Part shown: positions 55,109-64,000 of the stretch, piece by piece
Layout of the letters: each line of letters starts with the position of its first letter
Position numbering within the stretch: position 1 is the first letter of the stretch
From: Actinomycetota bacterium
GTDB lineage: Bacteria > Actinomycetota > Actinomycetes > Actinomycetales > Microbacteriaceae
Direction: 5' to 3'
Assembly: GCA_947449765.1 (NCBI GenBank)
Contig: CANFSP010000007.1
Coordinates: 20,414 to 84,413 of the forward strand
Length of the DNA stretch: 64,000 bases
The notes under the pieces: model-generated
What the model was told of the DNA's origin: nothing
What the model saw: only the letters and a program-made list of their open reading frames with translations
Databases searched by the model: none
Program-made: the position numbers and the translations under genes

Positions 55109-56755
55109 ATGCCAAACGGACCGCTGATTGTTCAAAGTGACCGCACTGTTCTCCTCGAGGTAGCACACCCCGACGCGTCGGATGCGCGTCACGCGCTTGC
55201 GATTTTCGCGGAACTTGAGCGAGCACCGGAACACATCCACACCTATCGAATCACCAAATTGGGCCTCTGGAACGCTCGTGCAGCCGGACACACTGCCGAC
55301 GAAATTCTGGGCACGCTAGAGACCTTTTCAAAATTTGATGTTCCTGCGACGGTCTCACTCGACATCACCGAAACAATGGGGCGCTACGGAAGGCTCACCA
55401 TCGAGCGCGACACGGAGGGCCTCATCCTCTCGGGCTCAGATGCCGCGGTCATTCGCGAGGTGTCAAAGTCGAAGAAGATCGACGGACTCCTCAGTGGCTC
55501 TCTCAGTGACCATTCCTTCCGGGTGGCACCCTGGGCCCGAGGCGCCCTGAAACAAGAACTGCTCAAACTGGGCTGGCCTGCTGAAGATAACGCGGGATAC
55601 CGCCCCGGCTCGCCGTGCGCAATTGACCTCGACGAGAGCGGATGGGCGTTACGGCACTACCAGCAGAAGGCGGTCGACAACTTTCTCAACGGAGGTTCCG
55701 GCGTGGTTGTGCTGCCATGTGGCGCCGGCAAGACTCTCGTTGGTGCAGGAGCCATGGCGGCGACCAAAACGGATACCCTCATCCTGGTTACGAACACCGT
55801 TTCGGCGCGACAGTGGCGCGACGAACTGCTTCGTCGAACGAGTCTCACTGCAGACGACATCGGCGAGTACTCCGGCTCGGTCAAGCAAGTTAAGCCGGTA
55901 ACCATTGCGACTTATCAGATCCTCACGGCAAAACGTCAGGGCGAATTTGCCCACCTGGCTCTTCTTGACGCTCTCGATTGGGGCCTGGTGATTTACGACG
56001 AAGTGCACCTGCTGCCGGCACCCGTATTCAAGCTCACGGCCGATTTGCAAGCTCGTCGTCGGCTCGGACTCACCGCAACACTGGTGCGTGAGGATGGGCG
56101 CGAATCGGATGTGTTTAGCCTGATTGGCCCGAAACGTTTTGATGCGCCGTGGAAAGAAATCGAGCAGGAAGGGTTCATCTCTCCGGCGGTATGCAAAGAA
56201 ATTCGTATCGATCTGCCCGACGACGAGCGGCTCGAATACGCAGCGGCGAGCGACGCAGAGCGTTACCGAATGGCAGCGACAAGCCCCACGAAAATCTCTG
56301 TTGTCAAAAAACTCATCGCCGCGCATCCGGGTGAACGCATTTTGGTGATTGGACAGTACCTGGATCAGCTTGCCGAGCTCGGTGACGCCCTGGGCGTTCC
56401 AGAAATAACCGGCGCAACCCCGGTGGATGAACGCGAGCGGCTCTTCCAGGCTTTTCGCGACGGCACCGAACCGATCATCGTGGTGAGCAAAGTTGCCAAC
56501 TTTTCCGTCGATCTCCCCGAGGCAAGTGTGGCGATACAGGTTTCCGGCGCGTTTGGGTCGCGTCAAGAAGAAGCCCAACGTCTTGGTCGATTGCTCCGCC
56601 CGAAAAAGAGTGGTCTCACGGCGACGTTCTACACGCTGGTTGCGCGGGACACGATAGATCAGGACTACGCCCAAAACCGTCAACGTTTTCTCGCGGAACA
56701 AGGGTATGCCTACGAGATCCTCGATGCCCACGCGCTCGATGGGGCGAACGCGTAG
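55109..56755 (+). CDS. DNA repair helicase XPB-like
   Basis: A 548-residue SF2 helicase. An N-terminal region resembling the damage-recognition/DRD part is followed by Walker A PCGAGKTLVGAGAM (about 208-221), the DEVH box IYDEVHLLPAP and motif III RLGLTATLVREDGRE with the RED loop. The C-terminal motif VI reads RQEEAQRLGRLLRPK. A TAGCCT hexamer overlapping the upstream stop lies 8 bases before the ATG, so a second leaderless start is possible besides readthrough from the preceding gene. Confidence 0.92.
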   Translation: MPNGPLIVQSDRTVLLEVAHPDASDARHALAIFAELERAPEHIHTYRITKLGLWNARAAGHTADEILGTLETFSKFDVPATVSLDITETMGRYGRLTIERDTEGLILSGSDAAVIREVSKSKKIDGLLSGSLSDHSFRVAPWARGALKQELLKLGWPAEDNAGYRPGSPCAIDLDESGWALRHYQQKAVDNFLNGGSGVVVLPCGAGKTLVGAGAMAATKTDTLILVTNTVSARQWRDELLRRTSLTADDIGEYSGSVKQVKPVTIATYQILTAKRQGEFAHLALLDALDWGLVIYDEVHLLPAPVFKLTADLQARRRLGLTATLVREDGRESDVFSLIGPKRFDAPWKEIEQEGFISPAVCKEIRIDLPDDERLEYAAASDAERYRMAATSPTKISVVKKLIAAHPGERILVIGQYLDQLAELGDALGVPEITGATPVDERERLFQAFRDGTEPIIVVSKVANFSVDLPEASVAIQVSGAFGSRQEEAQRLGRLLRPKKSGLTATFYTLVARDTIDQDYAQNRQRFLAEQGYAYEILDAHALDGANA

Positions 56756-56863
56756 CTGTCATGTGCTCCATTTCCGGCTTCCTCGACAACATTCCCGTGT
56801 TCAGTAAGAGTCCAGAAGATTTTTGCTGGCATTCAGACTTCTTTCAGGAAACTGTCAGAGACT

Positions 56864-57559
56864 ATGAGCATGGCAAATCCAAAAATTCTCGTAGTTGATG
56901 ACGAACCCAACATTCGCGACCTGCTGACCACCAGCCTTCGCTTTGCCGGATTCGCCGTCCAGGCCGTCGGAAACGGCGCCGCCGCACTTTCTGCGGTACT
57001 CAAGGAAGAACCCGACCTCATCCTTCTCGACGTCATGCTCCCCGACATGAGCGGATTCAGCGTGACGCAGCGATTGAGGGAATCCGGCTACTCCTCCCCC
57101 ATCCTGTTCCTCACGGCGAAAGATGACACGGCCGACAAGATCAAGGGCTTCACGGTTGGTGGCGACGACTATGTCACCAAGCCGTTCAGCCTCGACGAAA
57201 TCGTCGCACGCATCAAGGCTATTTTGCGACGCACCATGATTGAGGAAGACGAAGCGACCATCACCGCGGGTGAAATCAGCATGGATCAAGACACGCACGA
57301 GGTGCGCGTCGGCGACAACGTCCTCGATCTCAGCCCAACCGAGTTCAAATTGTTGCGCTACATGATGCTCAATCCCAACCGCGTTCTGAGCAAAGCACAG
57401 ATCCTCGATCACGTGTGGGAATACGACTTCAACGGTGACGCTGGCATCGTCGAGTCGTATATTTCCTACCTGCGCCGCAAAATCGACCCGCTGGCCAGCG
57501 AATCCCTTATTCAAACCAAGCGTGGCTTCGGGTACATGCTCAGGGTTGGCAAGGCCTAG
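56864..57559 (+). CDS. OmpR-family response regulator
   Basis: A 231-residue two-component regulator. The receiver domain (about 5-118) has the acidic pocket VDDEP, phospho-acceptor Asp in LILLDVMLPDMSG and switch Lys in DYVTKPF. The DNA-binding winged helix (about 135-228) has LSPTEFKLLRYMMLNPNRVLSKAQILDHVW and YISYLRRKID. It pairs with the histidine kinase 17 bases downstream. The family resembles MprA/TrcR, but targets cannot be read from sequence. Confidence 0.92.
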   Translation: MSMANPKILVVDDEPNIRDLLTTSLRFAGFAVQAVGNGAAALSAVLKEEPDLILLDVMLPDMSGFSVTQRLRESGYSSPILFLTAKDDTADKIKGFTVGGDDYVTKPFSLDEIVARIKAILRRTMIEEDEATITAGEISMDQDTHEVRVGDNVLDLSPTEFKLLRYMMLNPNRVLSKAQILDHVWEYDFNGDAGIVESYISYLRRKIDPLASESLIQTKRGFGYMLRVGKA

Positions 57560-57576
57560 CCTGACAGAATAAAGGC

Positions 57577-59040
57577 ATGATTGCCGGAATCCAGGAGAGA
57601 TGGAACGCCATCTCGCTCAGGACCAAGGTCACCTCAGTCACCGTGCTGCTGCTGACCTTGGGCCTGCTGGTTTCCGGCATTGGCACACTTGCGATGCTCA
57701 AGCCCGCTTTGATCGGGCAACTCGACAGCCAGCTCCAAGCCACCAGTAGTGATTTGGCGAACATCATTGATGTCTCATCGTCTACGCGCAAAATCTCCGG
57801 AGCACCGAGCGACTACTACTACGCCGTGTTCTCTGCCAACGGGACTCTGCTGGAACAAAACTGGGTCGACAAGACGTCAAACATTCGTCCCTCATTTCCC
57901 GACGGCATGAGTATTACGAACACTGCGACGCTGGACGGGACAATCTTCGCGGTTCGCAGCGGGAACGATCGAATCGTGTATCACGCCATTTCCGTTCCGG
58001 TCACCTTCACCGGTACAAGCCAGATTGGCTCCGTCGTCGTGGCCCTGTCGACCGCGTCGGTAGAAAAGTTGCTGACGATGTACCTCTCCATTTTTTTGGG
58101 CTTCGGCATAGCAGTTGTCATCGTCGGGGCGCTTCTCACCCGGTTCTTGGTGTCGAATACTTTCGCCCCCCTTCGACAAGTGGAGCGCACGGCGGAGGCA
58201 ATCGCCGCAGGTGACTATAGCCAGCGACTTCCGTGGTCCACACCGAACACCGAAGTAGGTCGACTCAATCGCGCGCTGAACGCCATGCTAGGTCGAATTG
58301 ATCGCGCCTTTTCAGATCGCGCTCAGACAATTGCACAAATGCGGAGGTTCGTTGGAGATGCAAGCCATGAGCTTCGCACACCGCTCGTCTCGGTTCGAGG
58401 CTACGCAGAGCTTTACCGAATGGGAGCCCTGCAAACGCCGGAGTCCGTAGGGGAAGCGATGGATCGCATCGAAAAAGAAGCCATTCGGATGGGCGAACTC
58501 GTCGAAGACTTGCTCGCCCTCGCCCGACTTGACGAGACCCGCCCGCTTGATGTGACGGAAGTGAATCTGTCCCTCATCGCTCATGACGCTGCACTCGACG
58601 CGCGAGCACAAGACACCACGCGAACGGTCGCGGTAACCTCTACCCCTGAGAAGGTGACTGCTCTCGCTGAAGAAAACAAGATTCGCCAGGTGGTGACGAA
58701 CTTGGTCGCCAATGCCTTGCGCTACACCCCGGATGGCACGCCCCTCGAACTCGTGGTCGGCATGGACACCACGTCACGAACGGCCAGCGTTTCCGTGGTT
58801 GATCACGGCGACGGTATTCCCAAAGAGATTCGTGACAAAATTTTCCAACGTTTTTGGCGCGCAGACACCTCTCGTACCCGAGAGACCGGTGGGAGCGGAT
58901 TGGGTCTTGCCATTGTGGCGTCCATCGCACGAGCCCATCACGGAACGGTAGACGTGAACGAAACTCCGGGTGGTGGGGCGACTTTCACACTCACCTTGCC
59001 ACTCGACGGGCCTTCCACAACCGCTGACGATTCTGCGTAG
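57577..59040 (+). CDS. Sensor histidine kinase
   Basis: A 487-residue kinase with an N-terminal TM (about 18-40), an extracytoplasmic sensor (about 45-165), a second TM (about 170-195) and a HAMP domain (about 196-245). The phospho-acceptor His is in GDASHELRTPLVSVRGY. The ATPase domain has NLVANALRYTPDG (N box), DHGDGIPKE (G1) and GGSGLGLAIV (G2). It is the cognate sensor of the upstream regulator. Confidence 0.92.
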   Translation: MIAGIQERWNAISLRTKVTSVTVLLLTLGLLVSGIGTLAMLKPALIGQLDSQLQATSSDLANIIDVSSSTRKISGAPSDYYYAVFSANGTLLEQNWVDKTSNIRPSFPDGMSITNTATLDGTIFAVRSGNDRIVYHAISVPVTFTGTSQIGSVVVALSTASVEKLLTMYLSIFLGFGIAVVIVGALLTRFLVSNTFAPLRQVERTAEAIAAGDYSQRLPWSTPNTEVGRLNRALNAMLGRIDRAFSDRAQTIAQMRRFVGDASHELRTPLVSVRGYAELYRMGALQTPESVGEAMDRIEKEAIRMGELVEDLLALARLDETRPLDVTEVNLSLIAHDAALDARAQDTTRTVAVTSTPEKVTALAEENKIRQVVTNLVANALRYTPDGTPLELVVGMDTTSRTASVSVVDHGDGIPKEIRDKIFQRFWRADTSRTRETGGSGLGLAIVASIARAHHGTVDVNETPGGGATFTLTLPLDGPSTTADDSA

Positions 59041-59099
59041 TTCACAGTGGCCGATCAGTGTGAACCACCTTGCGTTTCCTAGGTCATATCGTGGCGTGC

Positions 59100-59390
59100 A
59101 TGAGCATAATTCGTATTGACAGTGACGCCGTCGCCAGTGCGTCTTCGGGGGCGAGCGCAAGCATTGCCCGCATCCAGCAGGAGGTGCAGGTCTTGCACGC
59201 TCAGCTCACCAATCTGCAGTCGTCGTGGCAAGGTCCTGCGGCATCTGCTTTTCAAGGTGTGGTGACCTCATGGCATGGAACACAGCAGCGGGTTGAGGCT
59301 GACTTGACTGCTCTCACCCAAGCGCTGGCTCGAACCGCAACTCACTACGCGGATCTTGAAGCGGCGACCATGCGTGTGTTCGGCGGCTAA
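59100..59390 (+). CDS. WXG100-family (ESX-type) protein, orphan
   Basis: A 96-residue helical-hairpin protein from the ATG at 59100. The W-x-G turn is in SSWQGPAASAFQ, with helices before and after. Such proteins are exported by type VII (ESX) systems, but no EccC or other ESX gene is in the window and no partner is adjacent. Confidence 0.85.
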   Translation: MSIIRIDSDAVASASSGASASIARIQQEVQVLHAQLTNLQSSWQGPAASAFQGVVTSWHGTQQRVEADLTALTQALARTATHYADLEAATMRVFGG

Positions 59391-59399
59391 AGAGAGCAG

Positions 59400-59429
59400 A
59401 AAGGGGCTCCCCCGAAGGGGAGCCCCTTT
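59400..59429. terminator. Bidirectional terminator between the WXG100 gene and groEL
   Basis: AAGGGGCTCCCC (59401-59412) and GGGGAGCCCCTT (59417-59428) form a 12-bp stem with a CGAA loop, with A/T on both sides, serving both convergent genes. Confidence 0.85.
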
Positions 59430-59462
59430 GCGCTCACGTGTGAGCAGGTGCGTGGGTTAGGA

Positions 59463-61115
<1,653 letters not shown>

Positions 61116-61122
61116 TCATGAT

Positions 61123-61149
61123 TTAGCACTCAAAAGTATCGAGTGCTAA
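61123..61149 (-). promoter_or_regulatory. CIRCE element, perfect (HrcA operator)
   Basis: TTAGCACTC-9-GAGTGCTAA matches the CIRCE consensus exactly, 41 bases before the groEL start. Confidence 0.95.
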
Positions 61150-61156
61150 GTCCAGT

Positions 61157-61183
61157 TTGGCACTCTCCTCATGAGAGTGCAAA
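61157..61183 (-). promoter_or_regulatory. Second CIRCE-like element
   Basis: TTGGCACTC-9-GAGTGCAAA keeps the 9-base spacer and CACTC/GAGTG arms, with one arm base changed at each end. It lies 7 bases upstream of the perfect copy. Confidence 0.8.
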
Positions 61184-61204
61184 CTGACTGGCCGTTACAC
61201 AGCT

Positions 61205-62233
61205 CTAGTGAAATTCGACCGAACCGCCGTCGACCGGTGGCATCTCGATCCAGGTATTTCCGGGGAGCAAAGGAACAACTCGACCGGCTTCGTCGGTAAA
61301 CACGATGGGAGATTCACGATCCTTCTTCGACCAGGTCACCTCATGTGTGTGTCCATCGCGAGAAATCCACGCCTTTCCGCTGTCCACCATGATCGTCTTG
61401 GGGACGTAACCGTAGGTGTCAAAATCCACGTTCATCATCATGACAACGACGTTTGACGCGTGAATGCGATATCCCGCAGAGTCAAAATCCGGGATGTCAC
61501 CCTCCTGCGAACGTAAATAGGTGTTGCTGAGAGCGTCGTAGGTCCACGTCGGGTAACGCTCATCCGAGAAGGACACGTTAATCTGCGTGGTCGCTCCCGC
61601 GTTCCACCAGAGAGGGCTCGTACCCGTTCCGGCAAAGTCAAACATTTTTTGCGGTGCCGGAAGGTCTGCGTGCGCCGCGATTAGTTCGGGAGCGGTCACC
61701 GCGACGTTATGGGGTGCATCGCGGGATTCGTCTCGCGACATGAACGCTTCGGTATCAGCCTGGCCGTGAATGGCGTTGTAGACCGGAGTGTCGCGCATCA
61801 TCTCGACGAACTGACTCTGCCCACCCGAATATGCCACGATGCCGAGGAAAGGGGTGATGATGTCCGGGTCCATGGGGCGAATGCTTCGAACCGGTCCGAT
61901 GACGGCAGGGACCTGGGAGTGCCAGACGGCAACGTACCTCGTGAGACCCCCCTCAACCAGCTCCTCGAAGACGATGTCCGTTTGGCCCAATCCCCACTGC
62001 GGCCGAGCATCCTCGTGGTTGTCAATCTTGGCTGCGAGGGAGGCGTGCGCGAGCGATGCCTCGGGATAGGAGATGCCCGTCAATGGTGCTGCCGCCATGG
62101 GGACACCGAGTGATGTGGACACGCTCGGGACCGGTTGCGCTCCACCCGAGCAGGCGACGAGTATGGGCGCCGCCGCTACCAGAGCAACTGCGGTGATGAT
62201 GTGACGTTGGGCTAACTTCCGCCGAGTGTTCAT
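61205..62233 (-). CDS. DUF3048 (YerB-like) lipoprotein
   Basis: A 342-residue lipoprotein, with the signal peptide ending ILVAC. The DUF3048 domain starts AAKIDNHEDARPQWGLGQTDIVFEELVEGG and includes VAVWHSQVPAVIGPVRSIRPMD and VVMMMNVDFDTYG. Members are surface proteins of unknown activity. The TAGCGT hexamer 6 bases before the ATG indicates a leaderless start. Confidence 0.88.
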   Translation of the reverse strand: MNTRRKLAQRHIITAVALVAAAPILVACSGGAQPVPSVSTSLGVPMAAAPLTGISYPEASLAHASLAAKIDNHEDARPQWGLGQTDIVFEELVEGGLTRYVAVWHSQVPAVIGPVRSIRPMDPDIITPFLGIVAYSGGQSQFVEMMRDTPVYNAIHGQADTEAFMSRDESRDAPHNVAVTAPELIAAHADLPAPQKMFDFAGTGTSPLWWNAGATTQINVSFSDERYPTWTYDALSNTYLRSQEGDIPDFDSAGYRIHASNVVVMMMNVDFDTYGYVPKTIMVDSGKAWISRDGHTHEVTWSKKDRESPIVFTDEAGRVVPLLPGNTWIEMPPVDGGSVEFH

Positions 62234-62239
62234 GGCTCC

Positions 62240-62245
62240 ACGCTA
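62240..62245 (-). promoter_or_regulatory. Leaderless -10 element of the DUF3048 gene
   Basis: On the minus strand TAGCGT lies exactly 6 bases before the ATG at 62233. Confidence 0.6.
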
Positions 62246-62258
62246 CCGCGCTAACTGT

Positions 62259-62296
62259 AAAAAAACTGATGCCGCCCGCAAAGCGGACGGCATCAG
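62259..62296 (-). terminator. Terminator of the CspA gene
   Basis: CTGATGCCG plus CCGC pairs with GCGG plus CGGCATCAG (62266-62296, one internal mismatch) and is followed on the minus strand by seven T. Confidence 0.88.
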
Positions 62297-62315
62297 TGAC
62301 ACGATAGTCGTGAGT

Positions 62316-62519
62316 TTAGGCGAGTCGCACTGACTCTGCCTGAGGACCCTTGTTTCCAGTGCCGATTTCGAACGTTACTTTTTGACCCTCTTCGAGGACC
62401 TTGTATCCGTCCATGTCGATTGCAGAAAAGTGCACGAACACGTCCTGCTCGTCGCCGTCTACGGTAATGAACCCGTAGCCCTTTTCAGCCTTGAACCACT
62501 TAACGGTTCCAGTCGCCAT
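62316..62519 (-). CDS. CspA-type cold-shock protein
   Basis: A 67-residue single-domain RNA-binding protein, [22 protein letters not shown], with the KGYGFI and [11 protein letters not shown]-binding motifs and the [12 protein letters not shown] end. A ribosome binding site (AGGAG) lies before the ATG and a strong terminator after the stop. Confidence 0.95.
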   Translation of the reverse strand: MATGTVKWFKAEKGYGFITVDGDEQDVFVHFSAIDMDGYKVLEEGQKVTFEIGTGNKGPQAESVRLA

Positions 62520-62695
62520 GTATTTCTCCTAGGTGCAGTTGCTTACCGACTTGGGCGACAACCGCACAAACCGTTGCCTAACCTTAGCGTTTATCCACGG
62601 CTAAAATCATCACTTTCTCACAACGATTTAGTTTCAGTTCGGTGAACGAGGTTTTCAGGCCCCTAACTTCGCCCCCATGGCGTTGCTGCGGAGCG

Positions 62696-63418
62696 CTACT
62701 GCGGGAGGGTTTCTGCGCTGTCCTGAGGCTGCGGTTCACCTGGGGCGGTCACCGTCGGGACGACCGGAGCCACATAGTCCGCTCCGATCACCATGGTCAG
62801 TTCAGAACCGCTGGTCGCAAACGCGTTGGTGAGTTTGATGTCACACACGGAGCCGAGCGAATCACACGCGCCGCGTGCCGCACCTTCATAAGTGGGTACC
62901 GCATAGAAAACAAGTGTGCGCTTGACGTTTGTCTCGCTGGAGTTGGATGCGGTGCCAATCGTCCATCCGTCGGCGGTCAGTGTCGTGGCCACTTCGGTGG
63001 CGAGTCCAGCGCGATCTGTTCCGTTCAGGATGGTGATGTGCATAGCCGGATCGACGGTGGGTGGAGCCGTCGGGGTGGGTGAGGCCGTCGGGCCAGGAAA
63101 AATCCAATGGATGATGTCGAGCTTGCCGTTGTAGGCAAACAGGCCCATGGTTCCAGCGGCCGTGAGTACACCTGTCGCTAGGGCAGCCCACGCAAACACA
63201 ATCCACCCGGCGCGAATTCCGGCAACTCGATGAGCTCCCGCCCGAGGAGTGACCTGATCTGACGACGCCCCATCCGCGTCAAAAGACCCCACAGTGCTCA
63301 TCTCGAATGGCTGAGATTCGTCGACGAGACCCGCCTTGTTGTCGCGGTTCTTTGACTTATTCGACGCTTTCGCACGAGCTTTGGGTTTCGACGGCTTCGG
63401 CGGTTCATTTGTCGTCAT
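62696..63418 (-). CDS. LytR_C-terminal-domain membrane protein
   Basis: A 240-residue protein with a Lys/Ser-rich cytoplasmic N-terminus (KPSKPKARAKASNKSKNRD), one TM (about 70-95), a Pro/Thr linker and a LytR_C domain (about 127-215: HITILNGTDRAGLATEVATTL, WTIGTASNSSE). This domain is known alone or attached to LytR-CpsA-Psr cell-wall transferases; here it is alone. It overlaps the upstream DUF3263 gene by 4 bases (ATGA). Confidence 0.85.
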   Translation of the reverse strand: MTTNEPPKPSKPKARAKASNKSKNRDNKAGLVDESQPFEMSTVGSFDADGASSDQVTPRAGAHRVAGIRAGWIVFAWAALATGVLTAAGTMGLFAYNGKLDIIHWIFPGPTASPTPTAPPTVDPAMHITILNGTDRAGLATEVATTLTADGWTIGTASNSSETNVKRTLVFYAVPTYEGAARGACDSLGSVCDIKLTNAFATSGSELTMVIGADYVAPVVPTVTAPGEPQPQDSAETLPQ

Positions 63419-63744
63419 GAGAGGTCTTTCACTTCAGGGTGTTCAGTATCGGCAGAGGTTGCCGATACATCGTGTTGCAGCCGAACCGATCGCGTGCGCA
63501 TCCGCTCCTCGCGAATTCGCACGAGTCTCTTGATCAGCATGGGATCGAATTCGAGGGCCGAGCGCTGGGTGATCAGCTCGCGAAGAAGTTGGTAGTAACG
63601 AGCCGGAGACAAACCAAGTTCGCTCCTAATAGCCTCATCTTTGCCGGTCGGTCGTTGCAACCAAAACCGTTCAAACTCGAGAACGGCAATGTCTGTCTCG
63701 GTGAGTTCGCGCCCGCGACCGGCGCCAGCTGGATGCGCAGCCAT
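63415..63744 (-). CDS. DUF3263 protein
   Basis: A 109-residue protein from the ATG at 63744, preceded by GGGAGGG. The DUF3263 helix-turn-helix-like region is clear: TDIAVLEFERFWLQRPTGKDEAIRSELGLSPARYYQLLRELI. It may bind nucleic acid, but the role is not established. The 4-base overlap with the LytR_C gene is a conserved actinobacterial pairing. Confidence 0.87.
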   Translation of the reverse strand: MAAHPAGAGRGRELTETDIAVLEFERFWLQRPTGKDEAIRSELGLSPARYYQLLRELITQRSALEFDPMLIKRLVRIREERMRTRSVRLQHDVSATSADTEHPEVKDLS

Positions 63745-63842
63745 ATGACCCTCCCGAGGAACGAATATCGTCCCTAGTCTAGGGCGCGCAATGGACGAGA
63801 AAGCTGAGGGAACAGCGTCTCTGCACTGAGTTAATCGGCTGA

Positions 63843-63918
63843 TGGGGCCGGCTATGGGACTCGAACCCACAACCCCCGCTTTACAAGAGCGGTGCGCTAC
63901 CAATTGCGCCAAGCCGGC
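63843..63918 (-). tRNA. tRNA-Thr (anticodon TGT)
   Basis: The 76-nt gene has acceptor stem GCCGGCT/AGCCGGC, anticodon stem CCGCT/AGCGG with loop CTTGTAA (anticodon TGT), T-loop TTCGAGT and an encoded CCA after a C at the discriminator position, which is unusual for threonine tRNAs. Confidence 0.93.
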
Positions 63919-63950
63919 TGGTGCGCGCAGTGCGCGCGGTGTCAAGACTA

Positions 63951-63984
63951 CCAATCCCGCGCGCATGCACGCGCGCGGGATTGG
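63951..63984. repeat. Strong 14-bp inverted repeat near the window end
   Basis: CCAATCCCGCGCGC (63951-63964) pairs perfectly with GCGCGCGGGATTGG (63971-63984) around a 6-base loop. There is no T-run on either strand. It could be a terminator for a gene beyond the window or a stem protecting tRNA-Thr. Confidence 0.6.
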
Positions 63985-64000
63985 CATCGTGATTTCTCGA

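Noticed and set aside
55649..56731. 360-codon minus-strand frame opposite the XPB helicase
   Set aside because: Antisense shadow of a well-supported helicase; the composition is His/Arg-rich and without family features.

Overview
The window is a chromosomal segment of a high-GC actinobacterium. It most resembles an aquatic Microbacteriaceae-type organism. This rests on recognised gene orders and families: pmt next to rsmI and metG, galU-rimJ-sepX, a cold-shock protein with DUF3027 beside an XPB helicase pair, DUF3263 with a LytR_C protein, an orphan groEL under CIRCE control, an orphan WXG100 protein and a microbial rhodopsin. Many genes have a TANNNT -10 hexamer about 6 bases before the start codon, the actinobacterial leaderless arrangement. 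I see no phage, insertion sequence, CRISPR array or rRNA; two tRNA genes are present.

Layout. 0-5.2 kb: metG (cut by the window start), rsmI, a protein O-mannosyltransferase, metY and a CoA-binding protein. 5.4-12.1 kb: a minus-strand run made of an amino-acid ABC transporter, a TauE/SafE exporter, an MFS transporter and an amidohydrolase. 12.2-16.7 kb: the ribonucleotide reductase operon under NrdR boxes, with a small ORF between nrdA and nrdB that carries the CxxC redox tail missing from NrdA. 16.7-21.6 kb: two large secreted PstS-like/Ig-like proteins. 21.7-27.3 kb: an MFS transporter, pdxH, an OsmC protein, an IclR regulator with pobA and paired operators, and an ABC ATPase. 27.3-38.4 kb: an expanded phosphate locus reading pstC-pstA-pstS-anchored binding protein-secreted PstS/Ig protein-sortase-like protein-pstB. 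The sortase-like protein lacks the catalytic His and Cys. 38.4-41.8 kb: sepX, rimJ, galU, the 5-FTHF cyclo-ligase gene and a small conserved-looking protein. 41.8-46.2 kb: a giant SF1-type helicase with damaged Walker motifs, then a 140-bp tandem duplication running into tRNA-Arg. 46.2-51.8 kb: a second amidohydrolase, an HNH protein, a DtxR-type regulator, serC and a rhodopsin. 51.9-59.4 kb: DUF3027, a cold-shock protein, a two-TM protein, the XPB pair, a two-component system and a WXG100 protein. 59.5-64 kb: groEL with two CIRCE elements, a DUF3048 lipoprotein, a CspA protein, a LytR_C protein, a DUF3263 protein and tRNA-Thr.

The two most interesting signals are the ribonucleotide reductase whose C-terminal cysteine tail is a separate cistron beside a class Ic (Phe-type) NrdB, and the phosphate-uptake locus rebuilt around very large surface binding proteins and an inactive sortase fold. 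All assignments come from reading the sequence; no database search was run.
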